Below, piece after piece: positions 9,951 to 21,310 of a stretch of DNA of 64,000 nt. A program made the translations under genes and the position numbers. This stretch comes from Endomychus coccineus (lineage: Eukaryota; Arthropoda; Insecta; Coleoptera; Endomychidae), in the NCBI GenBank assembly GCA_958510875.1, contig OY294070.1, forward strand, positions 49,256,078 through 49,320,077, written 5' to 3'. Within the stretch, counting starts at the first letter, position 1. The number at the start of each line of letters is the position of its first letter. Under the pieces are notes generated by a model that did not search any database, had not been told where the DNA came from, and saw only the letters and a program-made list of their open reading frames with translations.

Positions 9951-11533
9951 CAGGGTGTTTCAGTTTTTTCGTTGATAACTTCGGCAAACGATGAAATTTC
10001 TGAAAATAATAGGGGTCTTTCATATAACATTTTTCTCTAAATTACTTCGTTTCCGAGATACAGGATGTGGAAGTTTTGAAAAATTATTACATTTTCTTCA
10101 TTATCTTCTAAACGAATGAAGATTTTTAGTTCAAACTTGGTACATTTCAGTTTTAATGGATGAGAATTTTTTTTGTGACAAAATGTTTTTCAGACAAATA
10201 CAGTAGCGTAGTTATGAAGTTTTGTTTGCATTTAAACCCCTTAAACTTGTACGCCAATGGTCGGAAATTTTTAATGTATACAAATTTAAGAACTTTGACT
10301 TATTTTCTATGAAAAAGTATTCTTGATAAATTTCACTTAGAGGCTTCCTGTTCGAGCTATTTTGATTTTTCTCTTCAGGGTTATCTTATGGAATTTATTT
10401 TGGAAGGCTTTTTAAAAAGTAAAAAATGTGAAAAATGCAGCGGCCGTTAATATTATGGTAAAACCTATGGGCCAAAATAATGTTTTCGTGAATGTCAAGC
10501 AAGACATTGACATTGAATTCTTCCAGAAAATTATTCCTAGATCTTGTACCATGATGGGTTTTCATTTGCCCATAAGAAACTGAACAACAACGAAAACTTT
10601 CTTCAGCATATATTGTGGACAGATGAAGCACATTTTACACAGAGTAAATGAAAACACTAGGAATTTCCAAGAAAAATTCGGCCAATGTCTGGCTTAGCAT
10701 TTACAAAAACATTATTTTGGCCCATACGTTTTACCAGTAAAATAAAGGCATTTTTCAAATTTTTGGAAACTAATCACGAAGACATGTTGAAGAAAACACC
10801 ATTCAATGAGAGAACATATAAGGATACAACTGGATGACTGCCCTGCCCATTTTGGATGTACGATAATTGCTAAAGATGGATTGGTAGTTGATTCAGTTGC
10901 ATGGCCTCCTCGATCACCTGACATTAATCCTCTGAACTTTTTTGGTTGGGGTCATTTGAAAGATGAAGTTTATGCCATGCCGGTTCATAATAGAGAAGAT
11001 CTACTGAATAGTATTCAAAGAGCTTGTGGTGAAATAAATAATAAAATGTTAATTCGAACAAGAATATCGGTGAGAAATCGATGTCGCCGTTGCGTTGAAG
11101 TAAATGGATATCATTTCCAGGATTAATAATGAATAATTATTTTTTATCGTTACCAAGAAAAAGGTATTCAAATTTTTTACTTTTTAATAAGCCTTTTAAA
11201 AGAAATTCCATGAGATAACCCTGATTAGAAAAATCAAAATAGCTCGAATGAGTACAAAACCCCATAACTACGCTACTGTAGTTGTCTGAGAAACATTTCG
11301 TCACATTAAAATTTCTCATCCAGGAAAACTAAAGTGTACCAAGTTTGAACTAAAAATCTTCATTTGTTTAGAAGATGATGAAGAAAATGTAATAATTTTT
11401 CATAACTTCAACCAACTTCAAGCAATCTCGGAAACGGAGTGATTCAGAAATTTTTTTTATATGAAAGACCCCTATTATTTTTAGCAGTTCTATCGTTAAC
11501 CGAAGTTATAAACGAAAAAACTGTAACAGCCTG
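9951..11533 (+). mobile_element. IS630/Tc1/mariner-superfamily element with ~450-bp inverted repeats
   Basis: Starts CAGGGTGTTTCAG and ends in the complement (CTGTAACAGCCTG), each flanked by TA (9949-9950 and 11534-11535). The arms run to about 10436 on the left and begin near 11150 on the right; paired blocks include ATAGGGGTCTTTCATATAA and CGTAGTTATG. A broken transposase occupies the middle. It directly abuts the 9268-9946 element, sharing a TATA junction. Confidence 0.85.
10540..11126 (+). pseudogene. DDE transposase of the 9951-11533 element, broken
   Basis: Catalytic blocks are readable in shifting frames: HILWTDEAHFT (first Asp, about 10605-10640), then after frame changes RIQLDDCPAHFGC (second Asp), then WPPRSPDINPLNFFGWGHLK with VYAMPVHNREDLLNSIQRAC, and the end VEVNGYHFQD at 11126. 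These are the DDE_3 signatures of insect IS630-like transposases (usually DGAPAHF and SPDLTPLDFFLWG). The last catalytic Asp of LDFF has become Asn (LNFF), and the N-terminal half is shredded by stops. The final 106 residues form one open frame from 10806. Not active. Confidence 0.8.
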
Positions 11534-11654
11534 TATAACAATCTTGATATAGGGTCCAAACTCGATTCATAAAACCCGACCAACATCATTCTCGGTTCAA
11601 TATTTTTTCAGGCACACATATTTATTTATGTTAGGAAGACTCATACCAAAATTG

Positions 11655-11830
11655 TTAATAAAAATTCAACTTTCAAATGACCCAACTTCATTTGTTATAA
11701 ATAACTCCTTCGCACCCGGTGGACAGGGGTTCGGCTAGGTGTGGGCACACACATATTTCCTAAAAGTGCTCGCTGTCCCTTATCATGCCACGTTTTTTTT
11801 TCACTTGCGTCATCACACATTACTATGGCA
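11655..11830 (+). repeat. Dispersed repeat, copy 2 of 2
   Basis: Inverted partner of 7860-7995, with the same blocks plus an extra segment around GGACAGGGGTTCGGC. The rest of 11534-12890 shows nothing that I can support. Confidence 0.5.
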
Positions 11831-12903
11831 TTACCCATATACAAGTATTCATTCAGATGGATATTGCTGTGATCACGAGTACAATTAATTCGAATAATAA
11901 TTTTTGTTCCTTTTTTCTTCTTGTTTCATATATTGTTATAATTTTTCTTCTAATTGTGTTTCAATAAACCAAAAAGATTTAGAGTTAGAAGTATTCAGAG
12001 GTTAGTTCTGCTTTCCATAATGTGAGCGATATGCAATATACTGAATGTGGACTTTAATATCGTATTGGAACTTCCATTCCTCCACTTACATATCAAGGGT
12101 GAATGTGTGGGACTGCTGGTAAAATTAATTAGAATGTACGATAGCATTGAAGTCTGCAGGGGGCTTATAATAATCCAATCAATCAATCCAAATACATATT
12201 CCGTAAATTCTTACCATTTTTTCATAACTTTTGTTCAAATTAATTGATTTATTGAATAGAAAGAGAAGTCAACGGCAGCTTGCTTCATTTGGTTACGATG
12301 GTAATAAACAAATGGCAAAAAATATCAAGAATACTCACACTTCTCCTTAATCCCTTTGTGGAATACGTTAGAATATGTTTTCATGTTTAAGTTGAATATA
12401 TGTAGCCAATAATATTATACGTAACATAACTAAAATGATTATTATTCATTAATCCATGACTACTCCCCTACATTTAACCAAGATGCGACACATTTTGTTA
12501 ATTGATAAGCTTCCAAACTCACGAAGATTCTGAAAGGTTTTTTCCATTCATAAAGGATATCCTAATCACGAATAAAATCGTCCGAGGTGCGTTGAGAATT
12601 CAAATGATAAAGTCGATGTGGGAGAGAGTCGTGGATACAAGAGAAGATACTGCAACGGCTGAAATACACTGCATTACAGAATATAGTTCCATTAATTCAT
12701 TCTATAAAATCCGACAATTTAAAACTTAGAAAATATATCAAACATTGAAGAATTGAATGGCTTAGGGAGTATATTACTCAGAATAATGATAATGAAAATT
12801 AAATAGAACAAATGATAGGGGTAATGAAGTATTACATACTTATATACTATATTATACTGTGCAAGAGCAAATAATCAATATAGTAAACAACAGCATATTC
12901 AAT

Positions 12904-13060
12904 ATTACGAGGGTGGTTCAAATATAACCGGGATTTTAATTGAACACAATAAATTGATCCCGTCATCGAAGAAAGAAGCAGGCCATGCTTTAGGCAAATT
13001 GTGCACGAACGTCGCACCCTTCCGCCATCAACGAATAGGTGTTCTGATTCAATGGCTCAA
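12904..13060 (+). mobile_element. Terminal fragment of a DNA transposon (tentative)
   Basis: GAGGGTGGTTCAAATATAAC with CGGGATTTTAATTG resembles the terminus of insect mariner-superfamily elements, and the following ATTGTGCACGAACGTCGCAC block looks like element sequence. No matching opposite end was found. The call rests on resemblance only. Confidence 0.3.
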
Positions 13061-13374
13061 ACATAATATATGATGGTTACATGGAGCTCAGTTGAGACCA
13101 CAGGGAGGGAAGGTATTTCAATGTCTTCCAACGAATTTCCCACTCCATTATTTTCAGGTGATAGGTAAGTTGTACTTCGGGAAAAAGTTGACAATAGTAG
13201 GCGGCATTCATGTAGAAAGTAGATAACAATATATCTTGGGAATCTGGATGAAGGTTGTGAATGTTCTCGTCCGTTATCCACAGCTATGGTTTAATACTTT
13301 TAGTTTCTACTCCTCCCCGAATATTGCTATTATTCACGGTTCTGATTCACTAACATATCCAGGTCTTTCCGGCC

Positions 13375-13845
13375 AAAAACTTGATGATAGGTTGCTCGGT
13401 TGGATCTATCCTAGACACAAGAAGTATCTTCAGCAATAAGACCACCGAAAGTATCTGTGAATCGCTTAAAGATAATTCCTTAATATGGTGTGCAATTATT
13501 GATTTGGACTATCTGCAATCTTTCACTTGTTGCCACTCTTTCGAGTGTTGTGATCTGACCCAGCAGTGGAGATTCTCTTTAATGTTACTGTTGGAGGTGC
13601 CCAACGCTGGTTCGGGGCCTACTAGGGATTCTCTGGCCCCCGGTTTTGTGAGCTCATCGGTTATTTCGTTTCCCCTTATTCCAGAGTAGCTGGGGATCTA
13701 GAATAAGGTGTCTTTCTTTCGTTTCCACTAAGGTTGTTTAGTGTCTTAATGGAATCCCGAACGAGCTTTGATGTTATTTTCATGGTAACCAACGCAGCAA
13801 GCCCTGATTTTCCTGTCCATGGCTATGTGATTATGAAGTTACCTT
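13375..13845 (-). pseudogene. LINE RNase H domain end and following region
   Basis: On minus one reads KLVRDSIKTLNNLSGNERK, then a damaged stretch where the WVPGH motif should be, then GNEITDELTKPGAREPLVGP with EPALGTSNSNIKENL, then CWVRSQHSKEWQQVKDCRQS and KELSLSDSQIL. GNEITDEL corresponds to the GNE-ADELA motif with the last catalytic Asp of RNase H, and the remainder matches the linker of RNase H-bearing LINEs. It carries at least one stop and frame changes and is truncated at both ends. Confidence 0.75.
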
Positions 13846-15304
13846 CATAATTCAGAAAATTTAATTCTATATCTCTTAATGTACTTATACGAGATTGTGC
13901 CCAAATAGGCAAAGAATCCTTAAACTTGTTTATACTTACCTAGAACATTTCTTGGTCAGTTATATTGAAATATATAAGAACCAGGATGCTGTCATTAAAT
14001 GAGTATTGTCAGAGTAATTGCCAACCATAGTAATACTCATATCTACACTCCTGAATTCAAAACTTTAGATGAATGTGCGTGGATAGTTAATCTATAGTGG
14101 AGGATATAAAATCGCACCGGCGAATGAACAATGACTGCCGATAATTCGAGGTTCGTTGTTTTCCCATGGATCGTTGGAAGTTCGTTGTAATGAATAATTT
14201 CAACAAACTGCTCACAAGCGGCTCGCGAACTGTTCAGCTCGCACATCTATACCCACCTAAGGATTGTCTCCTAGCATTGGCTTTCAAAAAAAATGAAAAC
14301 ACCGAATTACCGGCGATACCAACAGTAACGTGGTTATAAAACGTCAGTTCAAAACTGCCTGACGGTATCAATGATCTGAAAATAATATCAACAACATCAT
14401 CCATCTGTCAGGCAATAATGATCATGATAAAAAGCAGACAATGAACTATATTCAAATGACTAATAAGAAGTCCAAGACTATGAATTCATCAATCGTATGC
14501 TGCGTTTATTTTGTTAAAATGTATGTGGTACCAAGTTTAAAAACCACAAACACCAATAATTGGGTTCCTAAACAAATAACCAGTGTTCATAAATATTGAA
14601 CTAAATGCTGAAAATTCACTGTTCACGTTAATAAGTTATTCTGAAAGAATAATCGATTTTATTACTATCCTGAAAGCTATAAAGTTCTTTGCGCGTGAAT
14701 ATTTCAAATGATTTCTGCTTTGGTAATGTTTAATTGCTCTGCCAAACGAGTTTCATTTATATGAAACGTACACTATTCTCGCAAGCCACGTCCAATCTGT
14801 CAAAACCACATCGCTATTTCTATTTTCGTATCAACTTGTTGAGTGCTTTATTCGGTCATAAAGTAGAAGTCTATTATTGTATTCAAAGGTTTGCCCTATC
14901 TCTCTCTTCTCTCCGTCTCTTTTTCACACGAAACATTCGCTAGAACATCGCCATTCGCAGCTAACTGCGGCTTTCTCCCAATTCACGCCGCACGCTCGCT
15001 CGCGTTGTAACCGTGACAGATTCGTTTTACTTCAGTCGTTACTTTTTACGAGGCCAACGCGATGTTGCCAACTACGGTTCAAGATAATATTCGCATCTAT
15101 CAATAACTATTAATAGCCAAATCGTAGTACACGCAATAATAATATTGCTTCTTATTAATTACATCTTGCGTGCACAATGTTCTACCAAAATTATAAATTT
15201 GTAAGCAAAATAAAGGAGCAATTTTTTCCAAGAGAAATATAAAGGAAAATGATTAAATAATCAATTCAATTTCAGAAGAAGTGGTACATCAGAGATTTTT
15301 CACA
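13846..15304. other. Spacer with no recognised element
   Basis: No family motif was found on either strand. 14880-15070 is pyrimidine-rich then GC-richer, with an initiator-like TTCAGTCGTT at about 15031, but no TATA box at the right spacing and no long open frame follow. A host 5' region is possible but unsupported. Confidence 0.35.
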
Positions 15305-15975
15305 TCAATACATAGTATAAAACAAAGTCGCTTTCTCTGTCCCTATATCCCTATGTGTGCTTAAATCTTTAAAACTACGCAACGGATTTTGATGCGGTTT
15401 TTTTAAATAGATAGAGTGATTGAAGAGGAAGGTTTATATGTATAATAACATCCATTAAATAGTGGAGAAATACTGTTATTTTTGAGGTTTCTAATGTGAT
15501 AATTACATTTTTTCCGCTTACATTGCAAACGCAGGCTGAACCCTACGAGATATATTAAAATAATGTACTAAGTATTGTACACATTGAAAAGGTCTACAGA
15601 AAACTCCGCGATGTATATGTCTATCTCTTATGGTTATCCCACAATACCATTTTTTTGTCATTTACTTTTTACGACAAATAATGGCTAATTTTCGAAGCGA
15701 TTTTAACCAATACAGCATTAATCCTTATCCAATTAAATACCTTAAATACATTGTTGATTTGATATAGATCTATATGGCCTTTTACAGCATATGATTTAAA
15801 TGAATATTTTCGAAGATATTACAGATTTAAAAATTGCGGGACGTAGCGTTTGCAGCGGTACCGGCCGGCCGGGCGGGAGCGTGCCTATAAATAGCGCGTC
15901 GGAGGCCGCGGTTCTCCGTATAGCACTTTGAATTTATCAGCATTGCACCCGTGTGAAGCCGGGGCGGGTCGCTAG
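15305..15975 (+). mobile_element. Non-autonomous Helitron, apparently complete
   Basis: Starts TC (15305-15306) after A and ends CTAG (15972-15975) before T, the A/T insertion and TC...CTRR ends of Helitrons. Just upstream of the end, ACCCG (15947-15951) can pair with CGGGT (15965-15969), the expected 3' hairpin. The body includes GCTTAAATCTTTAAAACTAC, GCAACGGATTTTGATGCGG and a GC-rich block near 15850-15920, features I recall from insect Helitron families. There is no Rep/helicase coding, so it depends on a helper in trans. A TATAAATA box lies at about 15885 inside the GC-rich part. Confidence 0.75.
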
Positions 15976-16139
15976 TATTTGATATAGAACAAGAACAGTT
16001 TTCATTAAGCATTCCGTTTATAAGATAATATCTTCAGACTCAAAGACAATGATATATCCGATTGGCAAATTCTAATCGCCAGCAAGATGAAAATATTTCA
16101 ATTTTTTATTATGTAATTATGCAATGGGAATCTGATAAT

Positions 16140-16783
16140 CTGTAGTAGAGTTTAATGCAACCAAACTCAAGTTTGTATTTTCGGGTCCGACAATCCCTGA
16201 TATGATAACGCCCAGAACAACTTTTTCAGTGGAATCCTCAATATCCATCCTCGGTGTCACCACCAACATCTCCCGCTCATGGTTAGGTTCATTGCAAAAT
16301 CTGCTTCGAGAAATCTGCAGCTAATCATGAGTTAAAAAGCACATATTCGATTCCATCCAGAAGATAACTATTCTTCAGATCAATGATGCCACACTTACGA
16401 ATTCATTAACCTCTCTAGAACATCGTAGAAAGGTGGGCGATCTCTCCCTTTTCTATAGATATTTCCATGGTCGGTGTTCATCAGAAATCTCGTATGTTGT
16501 TCCACCACGAGAGATTACAGGTAGTCGGACTAGACGAGTTCAAACTAGTAACCTCTTCATTGTCAAGCTCGAAAACTGCCGAACTTCTTCCTACCATACT
16601 TTATTTTTCTATCGAACAACAAAGTTGTGGAATTGTTTGCCTAGTGAGGTATTTCCTATGCCTAGAACCTCCAAACCATCAAGAAAATTTCGAATGCCTA
16701 TCTCCTCGCCCAACATTTCACCGCTGGCTCGCACGATGTTCTTCGAACATTATAGGTTTACCTCTCGTGTAGTCCAAGTATAG
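16140..16783 (+). pseudogene. CR1-like LINE: RT thumb and C-terminus
   Basis: Conceptual blocks are VEFNATKLKFVFSGP, SISILGVTTNISRSW, FDSIQKITILQINDATLT, NSLTSLEHRRKVGDLSLFYR with YFHGRCSSEI, TRRVQTSNLFIVKL, YHTLFFYRTTKLWNCLPSEV and a final FRMPISSPN. LEHRR.VGDLSLFYRY.HG, RT..LWN.LP and the terminal phenylalanine-arginine block are hallmarks of the C-terminus of CR1-type LINEs. The last 116 codons (16433-16783) are open and stop at TATAG; upstream parts need frame changes. The palm with its YADD motif is absent, so this is a 5'-truncated insertion. Its last bases are part of the 194-bp tandem array. Confidence 0.8.
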
Positions 16784-17516
16784 AAAAAAAAGGCGGAATT
16801 ATGTCTGGCCCAGTATCCTTACTCGTGTTGGGATCAAGCAGAATATGCCTAATTGTGCACTGACGAAAGACAATTTCAGGTAAATAGTTATCGATTCAAG
16901 CGATATTAGTAGAGTTCTTCCTTTGAGGATGCTTCTTCGAACATTATAGGTTTACCTCTCGTGTAGTCCAAGTATAGAAAAAAAATGCGGAATTCTGTCT
17001 GGCCCAATAGCCTTTCTCGTGTTGGGATCAAGCAGAATATGCCTAATTGTGCATTGACGAAAGACAATTTCAGGTAAATAGTTATCGATTCAAGCGATAT
17101 TAGTAGAGTTCTTCCTTTGAGGATGCTTCTTCGAACATTATAGGTTTAACTCTCGTGTAGTCCAAGTATAGAAAAAAAATGCGGAATTCTGTCTGGCCCA
17201 ATAGCCTTTTTCGTGTTGGGATCAAGCAGAATATGCCTAATTGTGCACTGACGAAAGACAATTTCAGGTAAATAGTTATCGATTCAAGCGATATTAGTAG
17301 AGTTCTTCCTTTGAGGATGCTTCTTCGAACATTATAGGTTTACCTCTCGTGTAGTCCAAGTATAGAAAAAAAATGCGGAATTCTGTCTGGCCCAATAGCC
17401 TTTCTCGTGTTGGGATCAAGCAGAATATGCCTAATTGTGCATTGACGAAAGACAATTTCAGGTAAATAGTTATCGATTCAAGCGATATTAGTAGGGTTCT
17501 TCCTATGAGGATGCAA
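16741..17516. repeat. 194-bp tandem repeat, four copies, built on a LINE 3' end
   Basis: CTTCGAACATTATAGG recurs at 16741, 16935, 17129 and 17323, an exact 194-base period. The copies are nearly identical (a few substitutions, such as GTTTAACTC in the third). The first copy starts inside the LINE reading frame and includes its stop and 3' untranslated tail; every unit ends TTTGAGGATG, or TATGAGGATG in the last. Confidence 0.9.
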
Positions 17517-17664
17517 AGTGCAATTTGCTGCTACCACTTCAGCAATAATGTTGGCTTTTCCAGTGTGGCATCATTTTTGTTTAGGGGAGGGAATGAGCTT
17601 CAAGTGAAATTTCTTCCACTTGCCTTGACGGATCACCAAAATGGCAACTATTTGGCTGCTACTA

Positions 17665-18775
17665 CTTTTTTTTTGTAAATAGCATCCAATATATTGCTGA
17701 TAATATAATTGCAAAGGAACAATGGTCACAGGATAACCTAATACAAATAAATAGCACAAAAATAACTATAGTGAATTGTGAACTGCATGAAATTATATTC
17801 TCTTTGAACAACAATGAGAATCAATCTGAAATTCTTAATGCAAGATTCTTGAAAGAAACCTTCGAAAGTCTTGGACATGTTATATTACATTTTATGAACA
17901 CTTCTCTTGAATATGGAACATTTGCAGATAGTTTCAAAATTAGCACCATTACAACAATACCGAAAATTTCAAATACCACAGATGCAAATAATTTTAGACC
18001 CATAAATACATTATCAAATCCTGAGAAGGTGATAGTAATAATATCCTTAGTGAGCACCAATCAGGTTTCAGGAAGAGTTATTCATGTGAAACACCTCTCC
18101 AATATACTTTATCAAATTGGAAAAAACAACTAGATGAAAACGACTATGTTATTGTAGTTTTTCTAGATCTGAAACGTGCATTTGAAACAATTGATAGAGA
18201 CATGTTATTACGTAAACAGAGGTATTATGGAGTTGCTGGCACTATTTATAACTGGACGGAAAATTATCTGGATAACTGAAGTCAAAAAACAAAAATTGGC
18301 TCAAGATATTTCAATAAATCAAGTAATAATATTGGAGTACCTCAAATCCGAATTTTGGGGCCCCTTCTGTTTATTCTTTATATAAACGATATTCATCAAA
18401 TTGCAGGGAATTGCTCTTTTAACACATTTGCCGATGATGCTTTGGTCTATTGTGCAAATGACAGTTTAGTCCAAGCTATATTAGAAATTAACAACACATT
18501 AGCCAATATTTAAAGATATCTGCATACGAATAAACTTAAATTAAATGTAGCTGGGACTAAATCAATGATTGTTACAACTAAATATAAATACAATAATGTA
18601 CTTGTGAATTTGACTGATATATTGATTGAAAATACATCTTTGGAGATTATAGAAGAAATCAAGTAACTGGGATTTATGATAGATAATAATCTAACATTCA
18701 ATAGTCATAGAGAATATGTCGTTAAATTCTGTGCAAGCGTAGACTACTTAGTTAACCAAATATTCCGATTATAAG
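17665..18775 (+). pseudogene. LINE reverse transcriptase (non-LTR), second family
   Basis: Ordered RT blocks across shifting frames: NCELHEIIFSLNNN, ARFLKETFESLGHVILHFMN, KISTITTIPKISNTTDANNF with RPINTLSNPEKV, SGFRKSYSCETPL, VFLDLKRAFETIDRDMLL (motif A), NNIGVP (motif B), ILGPLLFILYINDIHQI, FADDALVYCAND (motif C), then LGFMIDNNLTFNSH of the thumb. This is a jockey/I-superfamily LINE polymerase, which copies its RNA at a nicked target. Stops and frameshifts occur throughout, for example after 18060, at 18510 and at 18664. The endonuclease is absent. The C-terminus lies at 19489-19761, separated by about 700 bases of unrelated sequence. Confidence 0.85.
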
Positions 18776-19488
18776 GCCATAATTAACCATTAGTATATCG
18801 AACGTGACACGTGCACCTTAGCAATCTTTCTATTAATTCTTTCAGTGATATTACTTTGCGTGTGATAAGCCCAGGTGAAAATGATTTGAATATTCAATGA
18901 TTGAATTTCTTGTTTCCATTATCTACTTATATCAGGCAATATTTAAATCTTGCATATTTAGGAATTTTGTTATTACCCCGGCATTAGCCGCTATATGAGT
19001 TTTTCTCTCACAGTGGATTGGTACAAATTCTTTTCAACGCAATACTGACCCGTGCCCTTCTATGTACTTCACTGGCTACTCCCACCCCCTTTACTGGCAT
19101 AACGAGTATAAGCCGATCGCATCGCATTAGTATTGTGCAGAGTTTAGTAGTGCGAGTTGTTTGAATGTAAATAGGTTTCCAGAAACCTAATCTAATTACT
19201 CTTAACCACCGTGCAAAAAGAATGGCCGAGGCAAATTATTTTCCGCACAATATTTGATATAGTTATTATCCTAACAAGTGCGCAAAGGATACTTTCCCGC
19301 ACATGACTGCCGTTGGTGCGGGAATGAGCTTTCCGCATGATAGATATATAGTATATAAAATCATCATAAGATCACAATCTCAAATTTTGAAACAGTAGTA
19401 TTATAAACTGTAAAATTTAAAAACTTATCTAAAACAATCCTCTGTGGAATAAAGTATATTATTTAAGAGAATATTTTTAACAGATTTC
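18776..19488. other. Foreign or rearranged sequence interrupting the LINE
   Basis: About 700 bases with no LINE coding in any frame, where the thumb-to-C-terminus part (roughly 150 residues) is expected. It contains several TTCCGCAC/GTGCGGGAA-like words near 19240-19340. No terminal inverted repeats or target duplication were spotted, so its nature is open. Confidence 0.4.
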
Positions 19489-19761
19489 TTGAATTCTTTC
19501 ATCTATTTTCATCTATTTGAAGACCAGATAGCTGATCATAAACATAATACTAGATCTAAGAATAATCTTACAGTGGATAAATTAAACTTTACCTACCTTC
19601 AAAAAAATGTGAAACATTCAATAATCAAAATCTATAACAAACTTCCGATTCAGGTTCGAGATCTTAATATAAATTCGTTGAAGTATAAGCTCAAACATTT
19701 TTTAGCAAGTAGAGGCTACTACACGATACAAGAGTTTCTCTGTGATACGATAGAAATATAA
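19489..19761 (+). pseudogene. LINE C-terminus with (TTAC)n tail
   Basis: The peptide HKHNTRSKNNLTVDKLNFTY, then LQKNVKHSIIKIYNKLPIQV and LKYKLKHFLASRGYYTIQEF, matches the C-terminal NTRSK...IYNKLP region of the LINE type at 17665-18775. It ends at 19761. The 3' tail runs to a TTACTTACTACTTACTTACT microsatellite (about 19839-19866), typical of a target-primed LINE 3' end. Confidence 0.75.
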
Positions 19762-20059
19762 TACTAGATTTAAGATATTCTGTGTACTTATCTGACATGT
19801 CCTACGCCAATCGGCAATTTTTAGGAACTAATAAAATTATTACTTACTACTTACTTACTTACTTCAATGGTAAGTCTCTAATGGGTTCAGGCAATTTATT
19901 GAAATATTGAAACGCTAAAAATATTGGTTCGATTGACGCGTATAGTGAGTGATACGGTGCTTCTTAAAAGCTGCCATCGCCACTATCGGGGGTTAATTCA
20001 AACATGCGCTCGGTTTATCCAATTTTTGAGATGAAAGAGCTATTCAATTAATCGGACGT

Positions 20060-20775
20060 GAAGTTGGGCATGTTTGGACATTTAATTAAAGATCGTAAGA
20101 AGTTTAGCGAATATTTGTGAGACATTTTGAGCAGTTTTCCATTAAATCAAATTCAGTAAATACGTCGCAACCGAATTTGAGTAACTTTTTACGATTTTTA
20201 GAAAAAAAAAGTTAAAAAACAGAAAAGTGATCTGAAGCGCGGTTTAACGTTTATTAAAAGGTCTTATAATATTATAGCAAACATTCGTCAATTATTTTGA
20301 ATAATTTTAGATCAGATTAAACTCAGTAAATACAATGCAACTAAGTTTGAGTGAATTTTTACGATTTTCAGGAAAAAAAAGGCAATCAAAAAGCACAAAA
20401 GTGAAGTGGGGCGCAGTTTCACGTTCAAAGGTCTTATAATGTTATAGCAATCATGTGTTAATCATTTTGATTAATTTTGAATCAAATCGAACCCAGAAAA
20501 ACAAATCAGACCGAGTTTGAGTGAATTTATTACAATTTTTAGGAGAAAAACGGTATTTAAATAGCACAAAAGATATTTGGGGCGCGGTTTCACGTATGAG
20601 TAAAGGTCTTCCAATATTGTGGGAAGCATTTATGTATAGTTTCGAATGATTTTAGATCAAATCCAACCCAGTAATTGCAGACAAGCCGCGTTGAAATCAA
20701 TTTATCCGAATTTGTAGCAAAAAAAGGCAATAAAATAACACAAACGTGAAATGGGGCACGGTTTAACCTTGAAAT
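20060..20775. repeat. 173-bp satellite, about four diverged units
   Basis: The landmark GCGCGGTTT (or GCGCAGTTT, GCACGGTTT) falls at 20237, 20411, 20582 and 20756, with spacings of 174, 171 and 174. Each unit also has GAATTTTTACGATTTT-like, AAAAAGGCAA-like, CACAAAAGTGAA-like and GGTCTTATAATATTATAGCA-like segments. Divergence is considerable. Confidence 0.75.
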
Positions 20776-20784
20776 AAAAGCCCG

Positions 20785-21310
20785 GGTGGTTATGTCCAGC
20801 CATTTTTATAATATTTAGAAGCTTATTAGGGGGCGACAGACAAGATCTATTTCTTTTCTAGAGCAGTCCCTATAACTAATACTCGAAACAATTCTTATCG
20901 CTCTCCTTTGTAATCTGAAAATCCCATTTTTTTTTTAACAATTACCCCAAACTAAAATAGCGTAGCGTAATTGGTTTTTATCACACAAGGAGATAGCGAC
21001 TGAGAGATAATGTTGTCAAAACAAAAATACCTTCACTCTATTTTGTCATAAGTTTATCTGCATGAACATTCCAAGTAAGTGTATCATCTATATGTACATC
21101 TAAAATTTTTGTATGTTTATCAAAACTATTTGTTGCCTCTAGGGAAAAAAGTATTTTTATCGTTTTCTTCTCATTCACACAAAGACCATTTTTGCCGAAA
21201 ACCATTCCACGACTCTATTCATGCTTATTCTACTCTGTCCCTCCACATGATCTAGATCCTTTCCAGAATTTGAAACTGTTACATCAGCAAATAGAAGCAT
21301 TAATAAAAGT
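20785..21310 (-). pseudogene. LINE reverse transcriptase thumb fragment
   Basis: On minus the reading is ADVTVSNSGKDLDHVEGQSR, ISMNRVVEWFSA, EKKTIKILFSLEATNSF, ILDVHIDDTLTWNVHADKLM, EGIFVLTTLSLS, RYAILVWG and a short end. This corresponds to sequence just after the catalytic YADD through the thumb (DVHIDDTLTW...HADKL, Y.ILVWG) of a jockey-superfamily LINE. Stops interrupt it at several points and both ends are lost. It is a different family from the other LINEs in the window. Confidence 0.7.

Noticed and set aside
9500..10030. 176-codon open frame on minus
   Set aside because: It crosses the boundary between two abutting non-coding elements and is made of their inverted repeats.
15031..15065. 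TTCAGTCGTT initiator
   Set aside because: No TATA box at the right distance and no downstream element match; kept only as a remark in the spacer entry.
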